From: Prochilodus magdalenae
Taxonomy: Eukaryota; Chordata; Actinopteri; Characiformes; Prochilodontidae
Assembly: GCA_024036415.1 (NCBI GenBank)
Contig: JAMWET010003560.1
Coordinates: forward strand, 512,001-576,000
DNA length: 64,000 nt
Reading direction: 5' to 3'
Position numbers and translations under genes: made by a program. The notes below the pieces were generated by a model. That model saw only the letters and a program-made list of their open reading frames with translations, searched no databases and was not told where the DNA came from. The stretch's first letter is position 1; each line of letters opens with the position of its first letter. This document shows, piece after piece, positions 49,162 through 63,289 of this stretch.

Positions 49162-51175
49162 CCTGACTATGCTTCCTTGTACACAGCGGTGAAGTGGAGA
49201 AGCTGTCCCAGATGTTGTGGGTACAGTTGGTCTCCATCATGCGGTTACTTTATCTCCAGGTTATGAGCATGTGGTGTGAGGTAAACTGCCTGAAAAGTGT
49301 CATGATCTTCAGGTAGCACTGGTATGATGGAGACCTTCACATCTGCACTGATTTCCACTTGTTGAATTCAAGGACAGTGAAAGATGCCTATCTCTTTCCA
49401 CACCAGGAGGACAGCCTTGCAGCTTTAGGTGGGATTTGACATCTGGATTTTATACCATTCTGCACAAGGCAGATAAAAAGTACACAGCCTTTACTACTCC
49501 AGTTGGGCTATATGAATATAATTGTCTCCCTCAGGGATTTTGCTCACGGCAACTTACCTGCTATCTTTTAGAAGGGTGATGACAAACTTTTTTGGGGATG
49601 CGATTTATTGGACATGTCATTGATGAAAAGAGAATATCTACTGACCCAGATAAAGTCAGTGCCATAGTTGGTATATCCTCTGTTGATCTGATGTGTCCTG
49701 ATGGTGTCATTCCTTCTGCAAAGAAGGTTCAGTCTTTTCAGTCTTTTTTAGGGCTAGTATGGTACCAGAGGTGCACTGAGAACTGCTCTGTGATAGCAAG
49801 GCCATTATTTGAGCTTATCTCAGGTGCAAAGAAGGGCTGTTGGAACAAGTTAAAAAATCTTATCCCTGAGAAAAAACTTACTGCTAAGGACTGGACTCCT
49901 GCTTGTGAGGGAGCTCTTAGGGGGCTTAAGGATGCTTTGATCTCTTGTGTTGTGCTGGCATTGATTTTGGTCGGCCCTTCGTTTTGTCAACTGATGCTAC
50001 TTCTGATGAACATGGTGTGGTCTTTCTCAGATTTTCCCTGAAGAAGAGCGGGTTCACCCTATGCCATATGAAGCCATATGAAGGTTTGCTAAATGCATCA
50101 GAGAAGTTGTCAAATCCAAGCCTTTTTCAGGTCATCCACCTCGGGCCATAATGCGCAGTTTTTCTTAAAACAACAGGTATAACCACTGATAAATGTTGTG
50201 GGTCAGCAAGAGGCTTCTAGACTTCCAAGGGCTGAAGTTTCTGCTGTTTTTGTGTAACCATATTGACTGGCTTGTTGAACCTCGCACCCGAGCGACCCTG
50301 TTGGCTAACCATGTACTCCATTTGTCTAATATTGGTCAAGACACAGCCGTCATGTTCACATAAGGACTTGCGTGTGAAGCAATTGGAGAGAGATGGAGTA
50401 TTGTATTGGGTGTCAAAGGTTACACTGTCGAAATGCAAGAGGTTCCATCCTCTGTCTTTTAAAGGACAAAGTTTTGAAAGGGTGCCATGACAAGGCGGGT
50501 CATCAAGGTCAGTTCAGAATGTTACAGCTTACACAGCAGAGATTCTACTGGGCTGGGTTTGATTGTGATGTAAGGGGCTATGTAAAAACATGCGCCAGTT
50601 GTGTCCTCTGGAAGACACTTGAGCCTGACAAAAGCGCTGGCAAATTAGTTAATGTCTTAGTTGTCACTGATCACTTTAGGAAATGTGCTCATGCTTTTTA
50701 TTGTCCAGATCAGAGAGCCACATCTGCTAAGAAGTTGTGGGAAAATTACTTTTGTTTCCCAGAGCTTGTGCATTCTGGGCGCTATTTGAAGTTCCACGCA
50801 TTCCTGTTCATGTTGTCTTCAAGAGTGTTCTTAGGAATTGGAATGTCTTTTACTCAAAATGCGTTGTGTCTCTGCAGGATGATTTGCAAACAGCCATGTC
50901 CCTAGCCAAAGCCGATGCTTCAAAAGAACAAAAGCATCAGAGTACTGTATACTTGTTATCGACCGTAACCCACATACTCACATCTTCAAAATAGTAAACC
51001 CTATGACTTGCAGGGCAAGAGTAGTCCACCGCAATGGTGAAGTAGATGAAGCTGGAGAATCCCTTGGAGATCTGTCCGATAGTGACAGGGAGTCATGTAC
51101 TCAGGATGATGGCGTCTGTTTGCCTGATGATGATGATGATGACAGTGGTCTTGATTGCCGGTGGGGTAATACGCC
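48253..51175 (+). mobile_element. Ty3/Gypsy-like retrotransposon, degenerate
   Basis: In order on the plus strand: a gag-like open stretch (48335-48661), a (GAT)n tract (49120-49158), a reverse-transcriptase region (about 49330-49640) with disrupted frames, an RT-connection/RNase H-like stretch (49592-50041), an integrase zinc-finger and core start (50450-50900), and a 3' tail with an Asp-rich run (51117-51150). Several stops and frame changes make it non-functional. No flanking LTRs could be identified. A 5' part is duplicated at 45516-46200. Confidence 0.78.
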
Positions 51176-52554
51176 CGTTATAGGGTTTATTGTCACATAT
51201 TCATCCAGTATTGTGCAAATAGTCATTACTACAAAGTTACTGTATACAGAAAGTATATTTTATGTTTCAAGAGTATTTCTTTGTCTGTAATGTGAAAAGG
51301 GTTGCTAAAACCTGCAGCTTATTTTCAGCCTCTGCTAGCTCTGCTAGTTTTCGTTCCAAATGGTCTGAATGCTATATGGAACTAAATTCGATTCCTTTGG
51401 TTTCTTATAGCTACTAGAATGGAAAAGTATGACTCTGAAATGCTGTTGTTTTCTTCTGATTCAAACAGACATGAATATTGTATTTTCTCTGGCATTATGT
51501 AACATTTTTTTTACTCTCATTCCTGTTTCTGCTTATAAGAGCTGGTTTATTACTGTGAATATGAGTTGATATTGTAATAACATACGGTATATTGCAATTA
51601 CTCAGTCAGTCCGGTGTTGCCACTAAAAAGAATATGCTACTAGAATGTAGAAGTAAGAAACGCTGCTGTTTTCTTCTGAGACGTGAATCCAATAAAAGCT
51701 CAGAACCAACAGCTGTGCTGTTGTTATTGAGGGGGTGGGGGGTAGGCAGACAACAGAGGGTTACACTAGCACATGGTTTCCATTAAACTAGGAGAATAAA
51801 AGCACCCTAAAATGAAAGTGAAAGTACAATGATTAAAGGCTACAATGATCAAAACGTCTTTGATCAACTTTCTTTTTTGAAAGAATACAATTAAGCGAAT
51901 GTAAGAATGACCCAGGCTTTACATAAGCAAGGTTTTTGAGCCACTACCAGAGCACACACTAGCGTTAGCACAGGTTAGAGTGCGGATCATCGAAATGTTG
52001 AAGTTAAACGCTTAAAAGCATGTGTGCCATCTTTAGCTTTTATTACCTCATGTAAGGTAATATGGTTTGGTTATTTTAAGGATGAGGTATGCGCTAATTA
52101 GTCATAGCAGAATGATGAACCTTCACCTCCACCTTACATATTTGCACAAAATGAACCAAGGTCAATCAGCAGCTAGGATGGATTATATGCCATCTGTTAT
52201 GCACCTAGTCTCAAGTTTAGCTCTGAAGTCTGACTCTGATTAGGCATAGCAGTATAAGACAAAACAGACCTTATAAGTGTCCCATGTGGCATGCCCCTAA
52301 GCCATTGACTTTTTCTTTGTGATGATTGTTTGATATTACCTACCTCAGCTATATGTTCTTGGCTGGTAGAAGCTGCAATACATCCACCTCTAGGTGGTTC
52401 AACATGTTTGTTTCTTTGGTATTCTGAGATCCTTTTCCATTTACAACAACTGTACAGAATGGTTAAGTTAGTTACTGTAGCTTTTCTGTCAGTTTGAGAG
52501 CAAATGTCAGTCAGAGCAAATGCTACGATGCTAAAAGCAGTCTTTGCACCAGTC
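51176..52554. other. No gene recognised (upstream of gene A coding region)
   Basis: Only short open frames. A partial internal similarity between 51410-51480 and 51635-51690 (tactagaatgga/tactagaatgta followed by ctgttgttttcttctga) suggests a small local duplication. Confidence 0.45.
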
Positions 52555-52767
52555 TTGGTTAGTGTGGTGCAAGAGATAACACTGCAACCTCCAAATTAGC
52601 TCCCAGTGCATGTGGGAGAGTAGGGTTCGATTCCTGGTCAGGTTATGTTGTGCTACACCAATAAAAGTCCTTGGGCAAGACTCCTAACACTACACTGGCC
52701 TACCTGTGTAATGTTTAGCCTTGTAAGTTGCTCAGGATAACAGCGTCAGCTAGATGCCATAAATAAT
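52555..52767 (+). mobile_element. tRNA-derived SINE copy 4
   Basis: Shares agggttcgattcctgg (B box), accaataaaagtccttgggc and the tail ttgctcaggataacagcgtc with the other copies; the A box is worn. Confidence 0.82.
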
Positions 52768-54859
52768 CAGTTGCTTCAAATATAACTTTTATATTGGTTT
52801 TGGTGGACATGGATAAATCTATGACTATCAAACTAACAACAACAAACACATAAACATCTGGAATAACTGATTTCAAAAAGCTACAGGAAAGTGGAGCAAA
52901 TCTTTCTTCTTCTCTACAAAACAATCTTTTAGCTTCAGTTGAAAGCAATCAACCCCAGTGCTGAAGGCAGCTGCCCATTGTACTGCTGTAATGTATGGCT
53001 GGGGTGCTAACAGCTGCTAATACTTACTCCCACTAAGTCACAGAGGAAGAGGAGAGCACTGTGCAGTGAACACTGACCATAGCCAAAGTAAATGAAGAAA
53101 TACTCCACCTGCTGTTGTTGAACAAGGGAGAGAAATCGAAGCACTGAGAAATACATTTGGCAAAGGCATAGCAACGGTTTCCAGGCCAACCTGAGTTGTC
53201 ATTCTAGTGTATTCTCCTGAAAGGCTTTGTATTGTCAAACTGTTGAAATTTATTCAGATTCCTTTTGCTGAAATCTACATGACTGGGGACCATGTGATAC
53301 ATACTCCTGCTTTTTCCTTCATTGTAGGTTTGCCTTCATTTCACCCAAGGCTCAAGGCAAAGCGAAAAGATTTCAAAAGCTCTTTTTATACAGTTGCATG
53401 TTTAATGAAGGGATTCTCTTAATTCAACCAGGACTATATGGCAACATAAATGGTCTTATATGATAACACTTTTTTATAGAACAATGTTCACAAGGCCCAT
53501 GATGCCTAGATAAGTTCACAGGCTATGTGCAAATGTAGCTATGACAAATGAAGCAGTTCTGTGCATATCTAATGTGTAGGTTTAAACACTGCCCCACAGT
53601 AAAGTGTTGCCAGATGCAATATACAGCATTACAGAGAGGTAAATGGATTTCTCCAAAAGAAAAGTGAAAAGATGTCACAATCAGAGAAGACAAAATCATA
53701 CTGTTAATTACTGTTGTGGTTTCACAATAGTTAACACTAATATTGTCTTCAACTATTTATTGTAATAAAGCTGTTAATTAATCAATGAAGTTAATAATAG
53801 TTATTAATCTTAAGACATTTACAACAAAACTGCAAATTACTGTGAGGTTGGTGTTAAGATGTACCCTGCAGCATTATGGGATATGACAGAATAAACATTT
53901 TAATTAAAAAAGTAAAAGATTATTCTGATTTTTCAGGTTTTGGTGTTTTAGCAACTTTTTATTTTGTGCTGTTTAAATACAGGCCTGCTTTTGGTCATAT
54001 TTGTGCAAAATAAAAATTTTAAAGTATTTGCATTTAAAAATTATTATTATTATTATATTATAATATTATATTACAGTTTTCTGCGATTCTTCTGTATTTT
54101 ACTGAATATTTATAGGTCTGCTCAAATTAAATGTAATTATGTGCTATGTAGAAACGCAGAGAATTTCATCTTATTGCTATCAACATGCAGCTCCATAACA
54201 GTACTGTTGTGGACCCGGCTTTCGGGCAAGTCACAGTAGAAATCTGGTATTTTACTATTATTTCCTGTTAATATGGTACATTCAGCTACAGCGAAAGTAA
54301 TCTTATCTAAGTAACCAGTTATTTACATGAATGCCTTTTGAAATTATAATTAAATTAAGGCAATATTAATATTGTCTTTAATATTTTCTAGACAGACATT
54401 TCTTTTTACTGAAGATAGAGGGACTCATGTGTAATCTGATACCACCAGTTAGATTCCGTAAACTTGACAGTGATGACTAACCCTCAGCTGCTCCCCAGAA
54501 TCTGTAGATAGGGTGGTCTACTGCTCCGGGCAAGTGTGTGTCCACTCTGCCCTAGTATGTGTGTTCACTTGTGTGTGTGCACAAACACAAATGGCAAATT
54601 AAATCTCTCAAAAACTTATTAGAATGATTGGCCTCACCTAAATACAGACTGTTCCTAGAATTCCTACAAATCTTTGTCCTTTCAGTGAATTGAAGATAGT
54701 GATTTGTTCATAGTACGTACATACTGTATTATAAAACATTTTAAACAGAAAACGCCACAGCCATGTTGAACCTTTGATAACAAAGGTCAGTCCACTAGCT
54801 TTTAATAAGCATGAGACTTAAGCTTTAAATAAGGCAGATTTAATTTCCTGATTTATTCC
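52768..54859. other. No gene recognised
   Basis: AT-rich sequence with a (TAT)n-like stretch at 54041-54075 and no supported coding, RNA or mobile-element signal. Confidence 0.45.
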
Positions 54860-55140
54860 CTTGTTGCCTGGCTGTGTGTTTTGGACCACTGTGGTGCTAA
54901 AAGGTGAAGTTCTCCTTTCCTTTAAACTTTCTGGCAGAGGGCAGCAGGTTCTGTGCCAAAATGTCTTGGTACTTGGAAGGCTTTATACTCCCTGCTATCA
55001 TAAGTCCCTGTCCCCGTTGATGAAAAGCAGCCCTAACAACAGCCCTGCCTCCATCATGGTTGACTACAGGCACAGTTTTCTTTCAGTGATGGATTGTATT
55101 GGCTTTGTGCCAAACATAACCTGAAAATAGGAATATTCCA
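54860..55140 (-). mobile_element. Tc1-like relic
   Basis: The block around 54890-55125 (including ccctgcctccatcatggttg and ggctttgtgccaaacataac) resembles the minus strand of a Tc1-like transposase gene. It is short and broken. Confidence 0.55.
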
Positions 55141-57705
55141 GAGGTTACTTTTCTTGTTCAGAATTAAGTGTAGTGTTGCTGACTTATTTGTTTACACAAT
55201 TTTAACAAACTTGAGTACCTTCTTTCATGAGGTAAAGCTTTTATTTAGACTTCCTTAAACATGCAATGTTTGTAATTAACACTGGTTACAATGCGTGTAC
55301 CAGTGTGTGCCCACTAACCTCCAGAATTCCTACAGCTTCTTTCCATTGGCCTGTTGGAAGCCTCCTCAATGAAACTTCCACTTTACTTGGTAATCAAATT
55401 TGAACATTTCTGATCTTTGCAAAGTCTTAGTGGAACTATACATCAGCTACATTTTACTGATGGTCCTCCAAGTGTTAGATGATAAACTGAATTGCATTTA
55501 AAGTCATTCATACCCTTCTCCTAATCTGAGCCTATAAGGACATCTGGTCTTAGTTAGAGCAAAGCAGAATGACTGATTGAGGGCAGATAACCTTTGGATA
55601 TGAGTTGCAATTGGACAACTTTAAACAGTGCTCATGATTATTAGGATTGTTTTTACTAGGTCATATTACAGTGGAAAACAGACTGTCGTGAAATAATGCA
55701 GCAATATTTTGCAGCTATGTCCAGCATTACATTTTCCAATTAATGTTAATATACAATTAAAAATAATTATGACATAAAACCACTTAAAGATGCCTAAATT
55801 CCGTTAACACCTCAGTTAGTAATGTTCTGTCTATTATTCAGTCTAATAGATGAAATACAATCTATGGGTTTTTATTTGTTCGAGCAGCTGCAGGGTCTCA
55901 GACCTACAGACGACAGTTCCTCATTATCCACACCCTAGTCTCCTAAGTCCCTGTCTCTAGGGTCAAAACTGGAGGAAATTCCTCATTATGCCCAATTATG
56001 TTCACTAGTTCATGAGAACAAACCTCTAGACTGTTACAAGCACAGCAAAAACTGAAACTTATCTCTGCTTATGAAGACGACTGACTGTCATCGTCAGGCC
56101 ACTGTTCTGAGGATTAATGCATTAAAATGGTCCTGTAAGTAATTTGTCCTGTATTGCTCTAGCAGAAATCACAACAACAAGAGCAATGTTCAACAGTTAT
56201 ACTGAAGTACACAGCTGGTGTTCAACAGTTTTCTCTTTTTGAGTTTGTGGTAGTGTTTGATTTAATAGAGTAGTTTTGAGTAAAAAGAGTTGTCTATGAT
56301 AGATGCACTGTCATTTCAGTGACATGAGTTTGAACAGATTCATGCATGATGACGTAAAACCAGCTGGATGGAATCAGCTGGATGATGAAGCTTCTGAGCA
56401 TTGTTAGATCCCATTTGTACCCGGTCACCTTATGTATTATGAGTATCAGATTTATGTCTGATTGACTCCAAATCACATCAAAATGCTAGTGTAACAGCAC
56501 TCAAGACACATTTAAAACAGACATAGACCTTTTCAGGAGGTGGTCTGAGACAAATTTGAGCCACATGTTACAGCAGTGTAAACACATCTGTTTCTCTAAG
56601 ACACATTCAGCAACAAAAACCCCTGCCCATGGAGTATGTCACTGGGCATGCGATCCATGTCTGCTAGGAAGATAATTATTGACATATGTGATCAGGGACT
56701 AGATGCAACCAGGTGCTTAATAGCAATATGAACAGACGTTTTGTGCAACATGCGAGCACAAATATATAAATTGCATAAAACATTACAGAAGCCACTTTGC
56801 TTAGACCAATATACTGAATGATGATAACGCAGTATGGATGATGACATCAAAGAACATCCATAAAATGACTATTGTAATAATCTGTTGCTCTCAAGTCATC
56901 ATCATTGTTGTGATAAAGACTACCCACCTCATTTCAAGGCATTCCAGTGATTCTGTGTACTTGTGCCAGTGAAATCTAAAGCTGTTTAGAGACCGACCAC
57001 TGTAATTGAAGTCATTTGTTTACCTCTACCTCAGCCTCAGGGCTGGCATGGTACGATTGAACACGCAGCTGCTTGGTAAATTATGTATACCTATCAAATG
57101 CAATGGTAATCTTCCTTCCATTCCAATATCCTATATTTTTTACATCTTTGACTTATATGTTTTTGTTACTTCCCGTGCTCATCAAGCTGGGGGTCTAGCC
57201 TTACAGCTCAAAGCAGACGTCAAGCCTTCCTTCAGTCATACAGTCCCTTCTCACACTAAAGCCATATTTTGAAAAAAGGAATGCTACTACATGCTACTAC
57301 ATCTCACAGTACACGTACATGTACACGTTGATGTTTACTTTGCATTTTACAGTTTTCAGAATGCCTCAGTCATCCACACAAGTCGGCACACAAGTCACTC
57401 AGTCTTACTAGACAGTGCAAAAAGCTTGACAATGCAGACTTCAGCCAATCCGTCTCCCAACAGGACCAGTCATATGCACACTACATGTTAATTTATTCTA
57501 GTGAATGCTTTGGTAGTTTTCTAAGTACAATAATGTCCTACAGGAAACAAACTCAAATATGGCATTTTGTTCTGCAAAGCTTACTGCCCTTGAAGATGTG
57601 CCATAACCTTTTCAAGTGGTTGCAAGAGCCACCTAAACCCAGAGTCAAAGGTAAATGTATTAATACTTAAGTAAAAGAAAATGTAATTTCCCAAAAAACA
57701 CTGTT
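55141..57705. other. No gene recognised
   Basis: Unique-looking AT-rich sequence without long open frames showing any domain or splice context. Confidence 0.45.
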
Positions 57706-57930
57706 ACATTTATAGCATTTAGCTGACACTCTTATCCAGAGCGACTTAAAAGTTTAATCATATTAAGTGGTAGGCCAATATAGTGTTAGGAGTCTTGCCT
57801 AAGGACTCTTATTGGTGTAGCACAGTGTAGCAAAGTCACCCAGATGAGGATTCGAACCCCAGTCTCCCACATATGGTGGCAGGTCCTTGGTAGGTAGTGG
57901 TGTTAGCCACTGAGCTACACCAACCGACTT
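57706..57930 (-). mobile_element. tRNA-derived SINE copy 5, most complete
   Basis: Inverted copy: from 57930 downward it reads ggttggtgtagctcagtggc (A box), ggggttcgaatcc (B box), the shared body, and the tail cgctctggataagagtgtca to 57706. It is the longest copy, with head, body and L2-like tail all present. Confidence 0.87.
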
Positions 57931-59389
57931 TTACCGTTAGGTAGAAAAACAACGGTATCAGGTCCATACAATACTTAAATACTACATCTTAGGTAAATTC
58001 AGCACCTATCAGCATCTAAACTAAAGTTTGTTAAGCTCTACTCTACCCTTTTTAGGAATCTTTTGGTCTATAATAAAACATTAAAGCTCCAAAATCAGCT
58101 GCATACCAACAAAAAATAATGGCATTAAATACAAAGAAAGCTATGAATAAATAACTATATGTGGATGGCATAACTCAGTAAACAGTACATTCCTTCAGCC
58201 ATTATTTGACTCCAGCAGAAGCAAAAGCACTCATGAAATATTTGGAGAAGTTCAAATACATCAATAGTTGACTCAGATGTACCTGAGTAGATGTAGCTAG
58301 TTACTTTCCCCCACTGACATTTGCCTGGCCACATGTTATTCTTTTTCCAGTATCCAAATTCAGCAAGCAGAGAGTAAAAAGAAACAAAAGATGTGATTTG
58401 ACCAGGAGCTCCTAAACTTTACATATACAACTGTAAGCATAAAGATTTTGACTTTTGTGTTTAACCTTTTAAATAAAGTTGAAATCTGCTGAACTTTTCG
58501 TTGCACTGTAATCTGTCAGGATTGCCATTGACATACCATTAAAATACTTAGGCGAGTGTTTGCCTTCATAATTGTGTGTGTAGGGATAAAGAGTCTAAAT
58601 ATTTATATTCATCTCTTTACAGCATTTTAAAGACTGTGTCTTTGTAAACCATCCAAATCCCAAAGATTTATGCAAATCTCACTAAAACTAATTCCTGCCG
58701 GTATACTTTTGGAGTCTGTTTTGGAGAAAAACAAGGCTAACAGATGCTGATGGTTTTAACAAGATAAGAGCAAATTGCACATTTCCTGCATGTTCTGTTA
58801 TCTTGGAATAGTGTTTTCCTATTCTAACCAAAATCAGCTGAAATCTTCACTGTTATTCATTACTGTTCTGTATGAGAAGTAAGAAGATATATGTCCTTTC
58901 TGTTCTCTTCTTTCCACCATGTGTGTGGTCTTTCTTGATGGATATTCAACTAATATGGTATGGCTTTTGTTTATCATCGTGGGTAAAACTTCGACATGAT
59001 TCCTCTGTTTAGTTTACAAGCCTTTTTTTATAAACATCCTATCCTCTTAAAGACTCAGCAAATTGCTGGGTAATTTATGGTCAACAAAGCCTTCAAGACC
59101 TTAAACTCTTATAAGTCCACAACTGGAGTGCCACTGCCCTGTTTTCTTTAAAAGGTAAGGTTCAGATTATGGTTGTTTACTGTTCTGAGCGAACCGGACG
59201 GGTCAAACTCTTTTCGTTCCAGTCCAAACAACACTTAGACAGTTAGTTTACATACATGAAATAGTAGATCCACGTACTGTAGATTTTTCTTTAGAATTAC
59301 TAGACAATAAATGACACCAAAGATCTTCATCGTCATCATCAAAAGAATAGTTGCACAAATAAGTGCTTGGTGAATAAAACTTGGTGGGC

Positions 59390-59860
59390 AGGTTTGACAT
59401 CATGAAACATGTGTTCGATGCATGGTCGCGCATATGGCACAAAAAGAAGGACGGACCTTATCACTGTACTTCGCCTTCCTTGTGTCACCCTGCCAGCACC
59501 ATTGGCAGACGGCTACATGATGCAGGACTACATGCACACAGACCGTTACCAGGATTGCCCTTAACACCACATCAACATCGCCAAAGACTGCAGTGGTGTC
59601 ATGCTAGACTGTTATGGAGTGACTCAGAATGACAGCAGGTCACCTTCAGTGAACACTACTGCCAGTAAGCGCCAACATGAACAGTTTGGTCTGGTGCCGC
59701 TGGTTTTACTCCACCTCCACCCCTACCACATAATCTGCAGGAACTGAGTGGGAATATTTAAACTGCATGGGATGGATTATCTCGGGACACCATTAATAAC
59801 CTCTGGAGCACCATGGCGAGATGTCTAACATGTTGCGTTCTCAAACGTATTTAACTAACT
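59390..59860 (+). mobile_element. Tc1-like transposase relic
   Basis: Plus-strand frame 59381-59632 contains TIGRRLHDAGLHAHRPLPGL and then HQHRQRLQWCHARL, the typical linker between the helix-turn-helix and DDE parts of fish Tc1-like transposases. The frame is lost afterwards, although similarity continues to about 59850. Confidence 0.72.
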
Positions 59861-60305
59861 CTAAACCCGACCTTTAATTTAAACTTAATCTAGTCTTAAA
59901 TTCAGCTCATATGATGAGCTACATCTGATAGTTTGTAAGCATTTGTGGGTGGTCCAAAGGAACTACCAAAAACAAAAGGAACTAGCACAATTAAGAGCCC
60001 ATATATGGGTTCACTTCACTTTCTAGAAATATAACAGACCCTTAACCATCCTGCAGTTCCCCACAAAATGTCACATTGAACCTTAAAATGGCGTTTAGAA
60101 TCGACAGTTTACACTCAGTATGCTCACAGATAAAAAGACATCACTATAGGCTACATAGATAATACTCTCCTACCTGTCATTGAAAGCTCTTCACTTCATT
60201 TACTCTATGGTGACATGTCACATACAGGTCATTACACCAGTAACTGCACCAGTTAAAATAATTAACAGTGTTGCTGTATGCATGAATGAAGTCTCAGCTA
60301 CTTAC

Positions 60306-60385
60306 ATAAAGCTGGTGTGCAGGGTGGGGACCTCACTCCAAACACAGCAAATGCTTCTGCCAGGACCCTTATTATTTCCACACGT
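60306..60385 (-). other. Putative noncoding first exon of gene A
   Basis: On the minus strand a perfect donor (gtaagtag) follows CAGCTTTAT at 60306. About 75 bases around it match the segment at 8490-8565 upstream of gene B. Gene A's signal exon begins with an acceptor, so a noncoding exon is required upstream. If this is it, the first intron is 15.9 kb and filled with mobile elements. The upstream limit of the exon is a guess, and no TATA box is evident. Confidence 0.42.
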
Positions 60386-60399
60386 ATTTTGCTAGGCCC

Positions 60400-63289
60400 C
60401 CCTCATGCACTTAGATTGGTTTAGAGCTTATACTCATATCTGAGAGCTCCATGTGAGTATGAGGTACGAACCAGTCCTAGCAAAGGAGTCATTAGATCAG
60501 CCAATCCAAGAACAAAAGATTGGATGCTCTCAGCCAATTCCAGAACAGGAGGTGGAGTTTTGTCAAAAAAGGGGGGGATTACATTTTTTTATTCTAGGAA
60601 TGTTCAATGCCTATTCCCCTTGCAGTTCATTCTGGTCTTCCTATTCAGAATAACATACTGACAAAAAACACATTCCTTTTCAGTCAACATTGGAAACTTA
60701 TTTGTGCTCAGTTGCTTATGGTTACGCTGGCAAACTGATATTTAATTTATGTTACATTTTACACATCAAGCAAGTAAAGCACTTCAAACTTGTTGTTTTT
60801 ACATTTAATATCCATATCCAAGTTCATTCATCCAAAACAACCATTTGAAGACAGTTGCTGTTTATATGTTGTGACAATGGTGCTGTCAAAGTGAGTTGCA
60901 TATGCATAAAATGCTCCATAATATGCTTCTGTTTGATATAGTTCATTAGGTATTACAGCTGTCAATGAATATTCAAAATTAAATTATCGAATTAAATAGT
61001 TGAATTGTAAAAACCAACCTTTAAAATGAGAAAATTAATGTTCCTTTGTGAAAAAAAAACAAAAAAGAGTCCTAGCATGAGCCTTGGCCCACTAGACTGA
61101 ACGCACTGTAAGACGAACAGGAGTCACACAACAACATGTTCATAATTTAAAATGAAATGTAGTTTAATCTGAAATGAGCTAACAGTTCAACAACAACTGT
61201 GTAGTAATAATGGCAGAGTTCACAGCCCAGTTCTACCATGCAGCGAGTGATTGGCACTCCATGCAGTCCTATTTGGAAACACTTCAGAGCAGTACTTCGG
61301 GTAAGGCAAAATTGTGGAACCTTGAGCTGTATGCAAGCTGTGCTAGCTACAGTTAGCACCTCCCCCTAAAGGGGAATATGGAATTTAAAGGGATACAAAT
61401 CTGACATTATTATTATATTGTATTGTTATTGTAAATGATCCAATAGAAATGTTATATATAACAAACTGCAAATTTCAACTGTGCCCTCCTAATTAATATT
61501 TTAGAGATTGGGAAAATCTATCAACATTTGAAGCAAATGAACGAGATAAATGTTTAATTGTTGTGTGTTTATTTATTATAAATCTGGATACACATAATTT
61601 TGTAGGTCCTTCTCAAACCTTTATGACGACCTCACTTTAGCAGTCAGTTGATTTTTCATGCACACTATCTGAAGCAGTTTCGTAGAGCCAGATTAAGCCC
61701 CAGCCTGACTTTCCAGTGGGATTCACCTTTGGTCTTGTAATTTGGCCCATGGTTACTCCTAAACCCTATTAGGACGGGATTAGTTGTACATTGGGGAGGT
61801 GGAGTAATGTAACTTTTCACAGGATAAGAATCTTGGCATTAATGACTGAGATGGGAGTGGCTACTCCATTTACCCACTCCAAGAAACGTGCACCTGCAAA
61901 CCAAACCAGTCCCCCATTCAATAACATCCAACCAGCATCATCCTGTGGGTAGCATCCTGTGACCAATTATAAAGTACAGACTGATGACCTTCTTATAGCC
62001 CACTTATATTAATACAATTTTGTTGTGAAAAATAGCAGCTGCATGTTCATACATGTAACTAGTTTGTAGGCTGTTGGCTATAGGCTATGCTATACAATGA
62101 CCTACCTAAAGCTGACAGAGGAATCACACTTCTCAGGAGGTCTTTGGCTCCTCTTACGAATGTAAGTGTAGTAACTTGAATGACCTGAGGTATCTTTACA
62201 TACACAACAAAACTAAATGCCTCCTTTAACACATCCACACTTCAATAAAATGCAAAAAAATTAATTACAGGAAATGAAGCAATTTTGGCCGACACAAGAA
62301 AGCATAGTCAGGTAAAATGACTGACATGGTTCATTTGGACATGGCAAAAATCACTAAGGAACTCCAGAAATAGTTACATTATCCCACCTCCCCAAGTAAA
62401 ATGATGCCCATCCATATAAGGCTATAGTCTGGGAAACTGGCTAGTCCTGGCTAGACCAGCTATTCTAAAATGAATTTTAAAACCATCTGTGAAGCATTCT
62501 TTTGCCTTTATTCATTTTTTATGTCCACCAATAAAGACTTGAGAGTGATTACAAATGAGTGATTCTGCTGTTGTTATCTTTTTAGAGATCTAATGGAATG
62601 GCTAAACTCCTGTTCCTCACCACAATTCACAAAGCATCTGTCATGAAAGGATTTTTATTTTCAACATATTACCTTAAGTAATCCTAGCTGTGCCATTACT
62701 AGATTTTCATCCACCTCAAACTACTTTTAACTTGGACTAATGCAGTATCTAGCATTGTTTCAGGATATCCAGTCTATTTTATGGGGATGTTCTCCTCCTG
62801 TCTCCTTTCTTATGTCTTGCTGCTATCTGTATACCTGCATGTCTATACATCTGTGTAAAGTCAGACTTTCTCCTGAAAGTCAGGGTCAGCAGAACTTTAA
62901 CCAAACATCTACTGAAAACGCTCAGGGTCTTGGAGTTTTGTCAGCTTTCTTTCTGGTATTCTGGTATTTCTGGTATTTCTGGTATTCTGAGATATCACAG
63001 ACCTTCAGACCACATATTCAGTTTATTAGAACTGGGGCTCTGAGTAATTACAGAATTAATGTTATGAGTTCATTGCCCTGGTGAAGCAGAACATAGAGTT
63101 AAAGACATAAAGATTTTTAGTGCTATCTTACTAGACTAATACAGTTGTGACTAACACAAACATTGGTTTCCACAAAGTTTGCTGCCTCAGTAGTTTTAGA
63201 TCTTTTCGTCAGATGTTTCTATGATATGCAGAAGTACAACTATAAGCATTTTATGAGCGTGTTCATTTTTATTAACAAAAGGAGTTTAT
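60400..63289. other. Region beyond gene A 5' end, no gene recognised
   Basis: If the 60.3-kb first exon is right, its start falls at the low end of this stretch, and the rest is upstream flank. A fragment at 61905-62000 shares tcctgtgggtagcatcctgt-type repeats with the MITE at 44495. No other supported feature. Confidence 0.4.
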
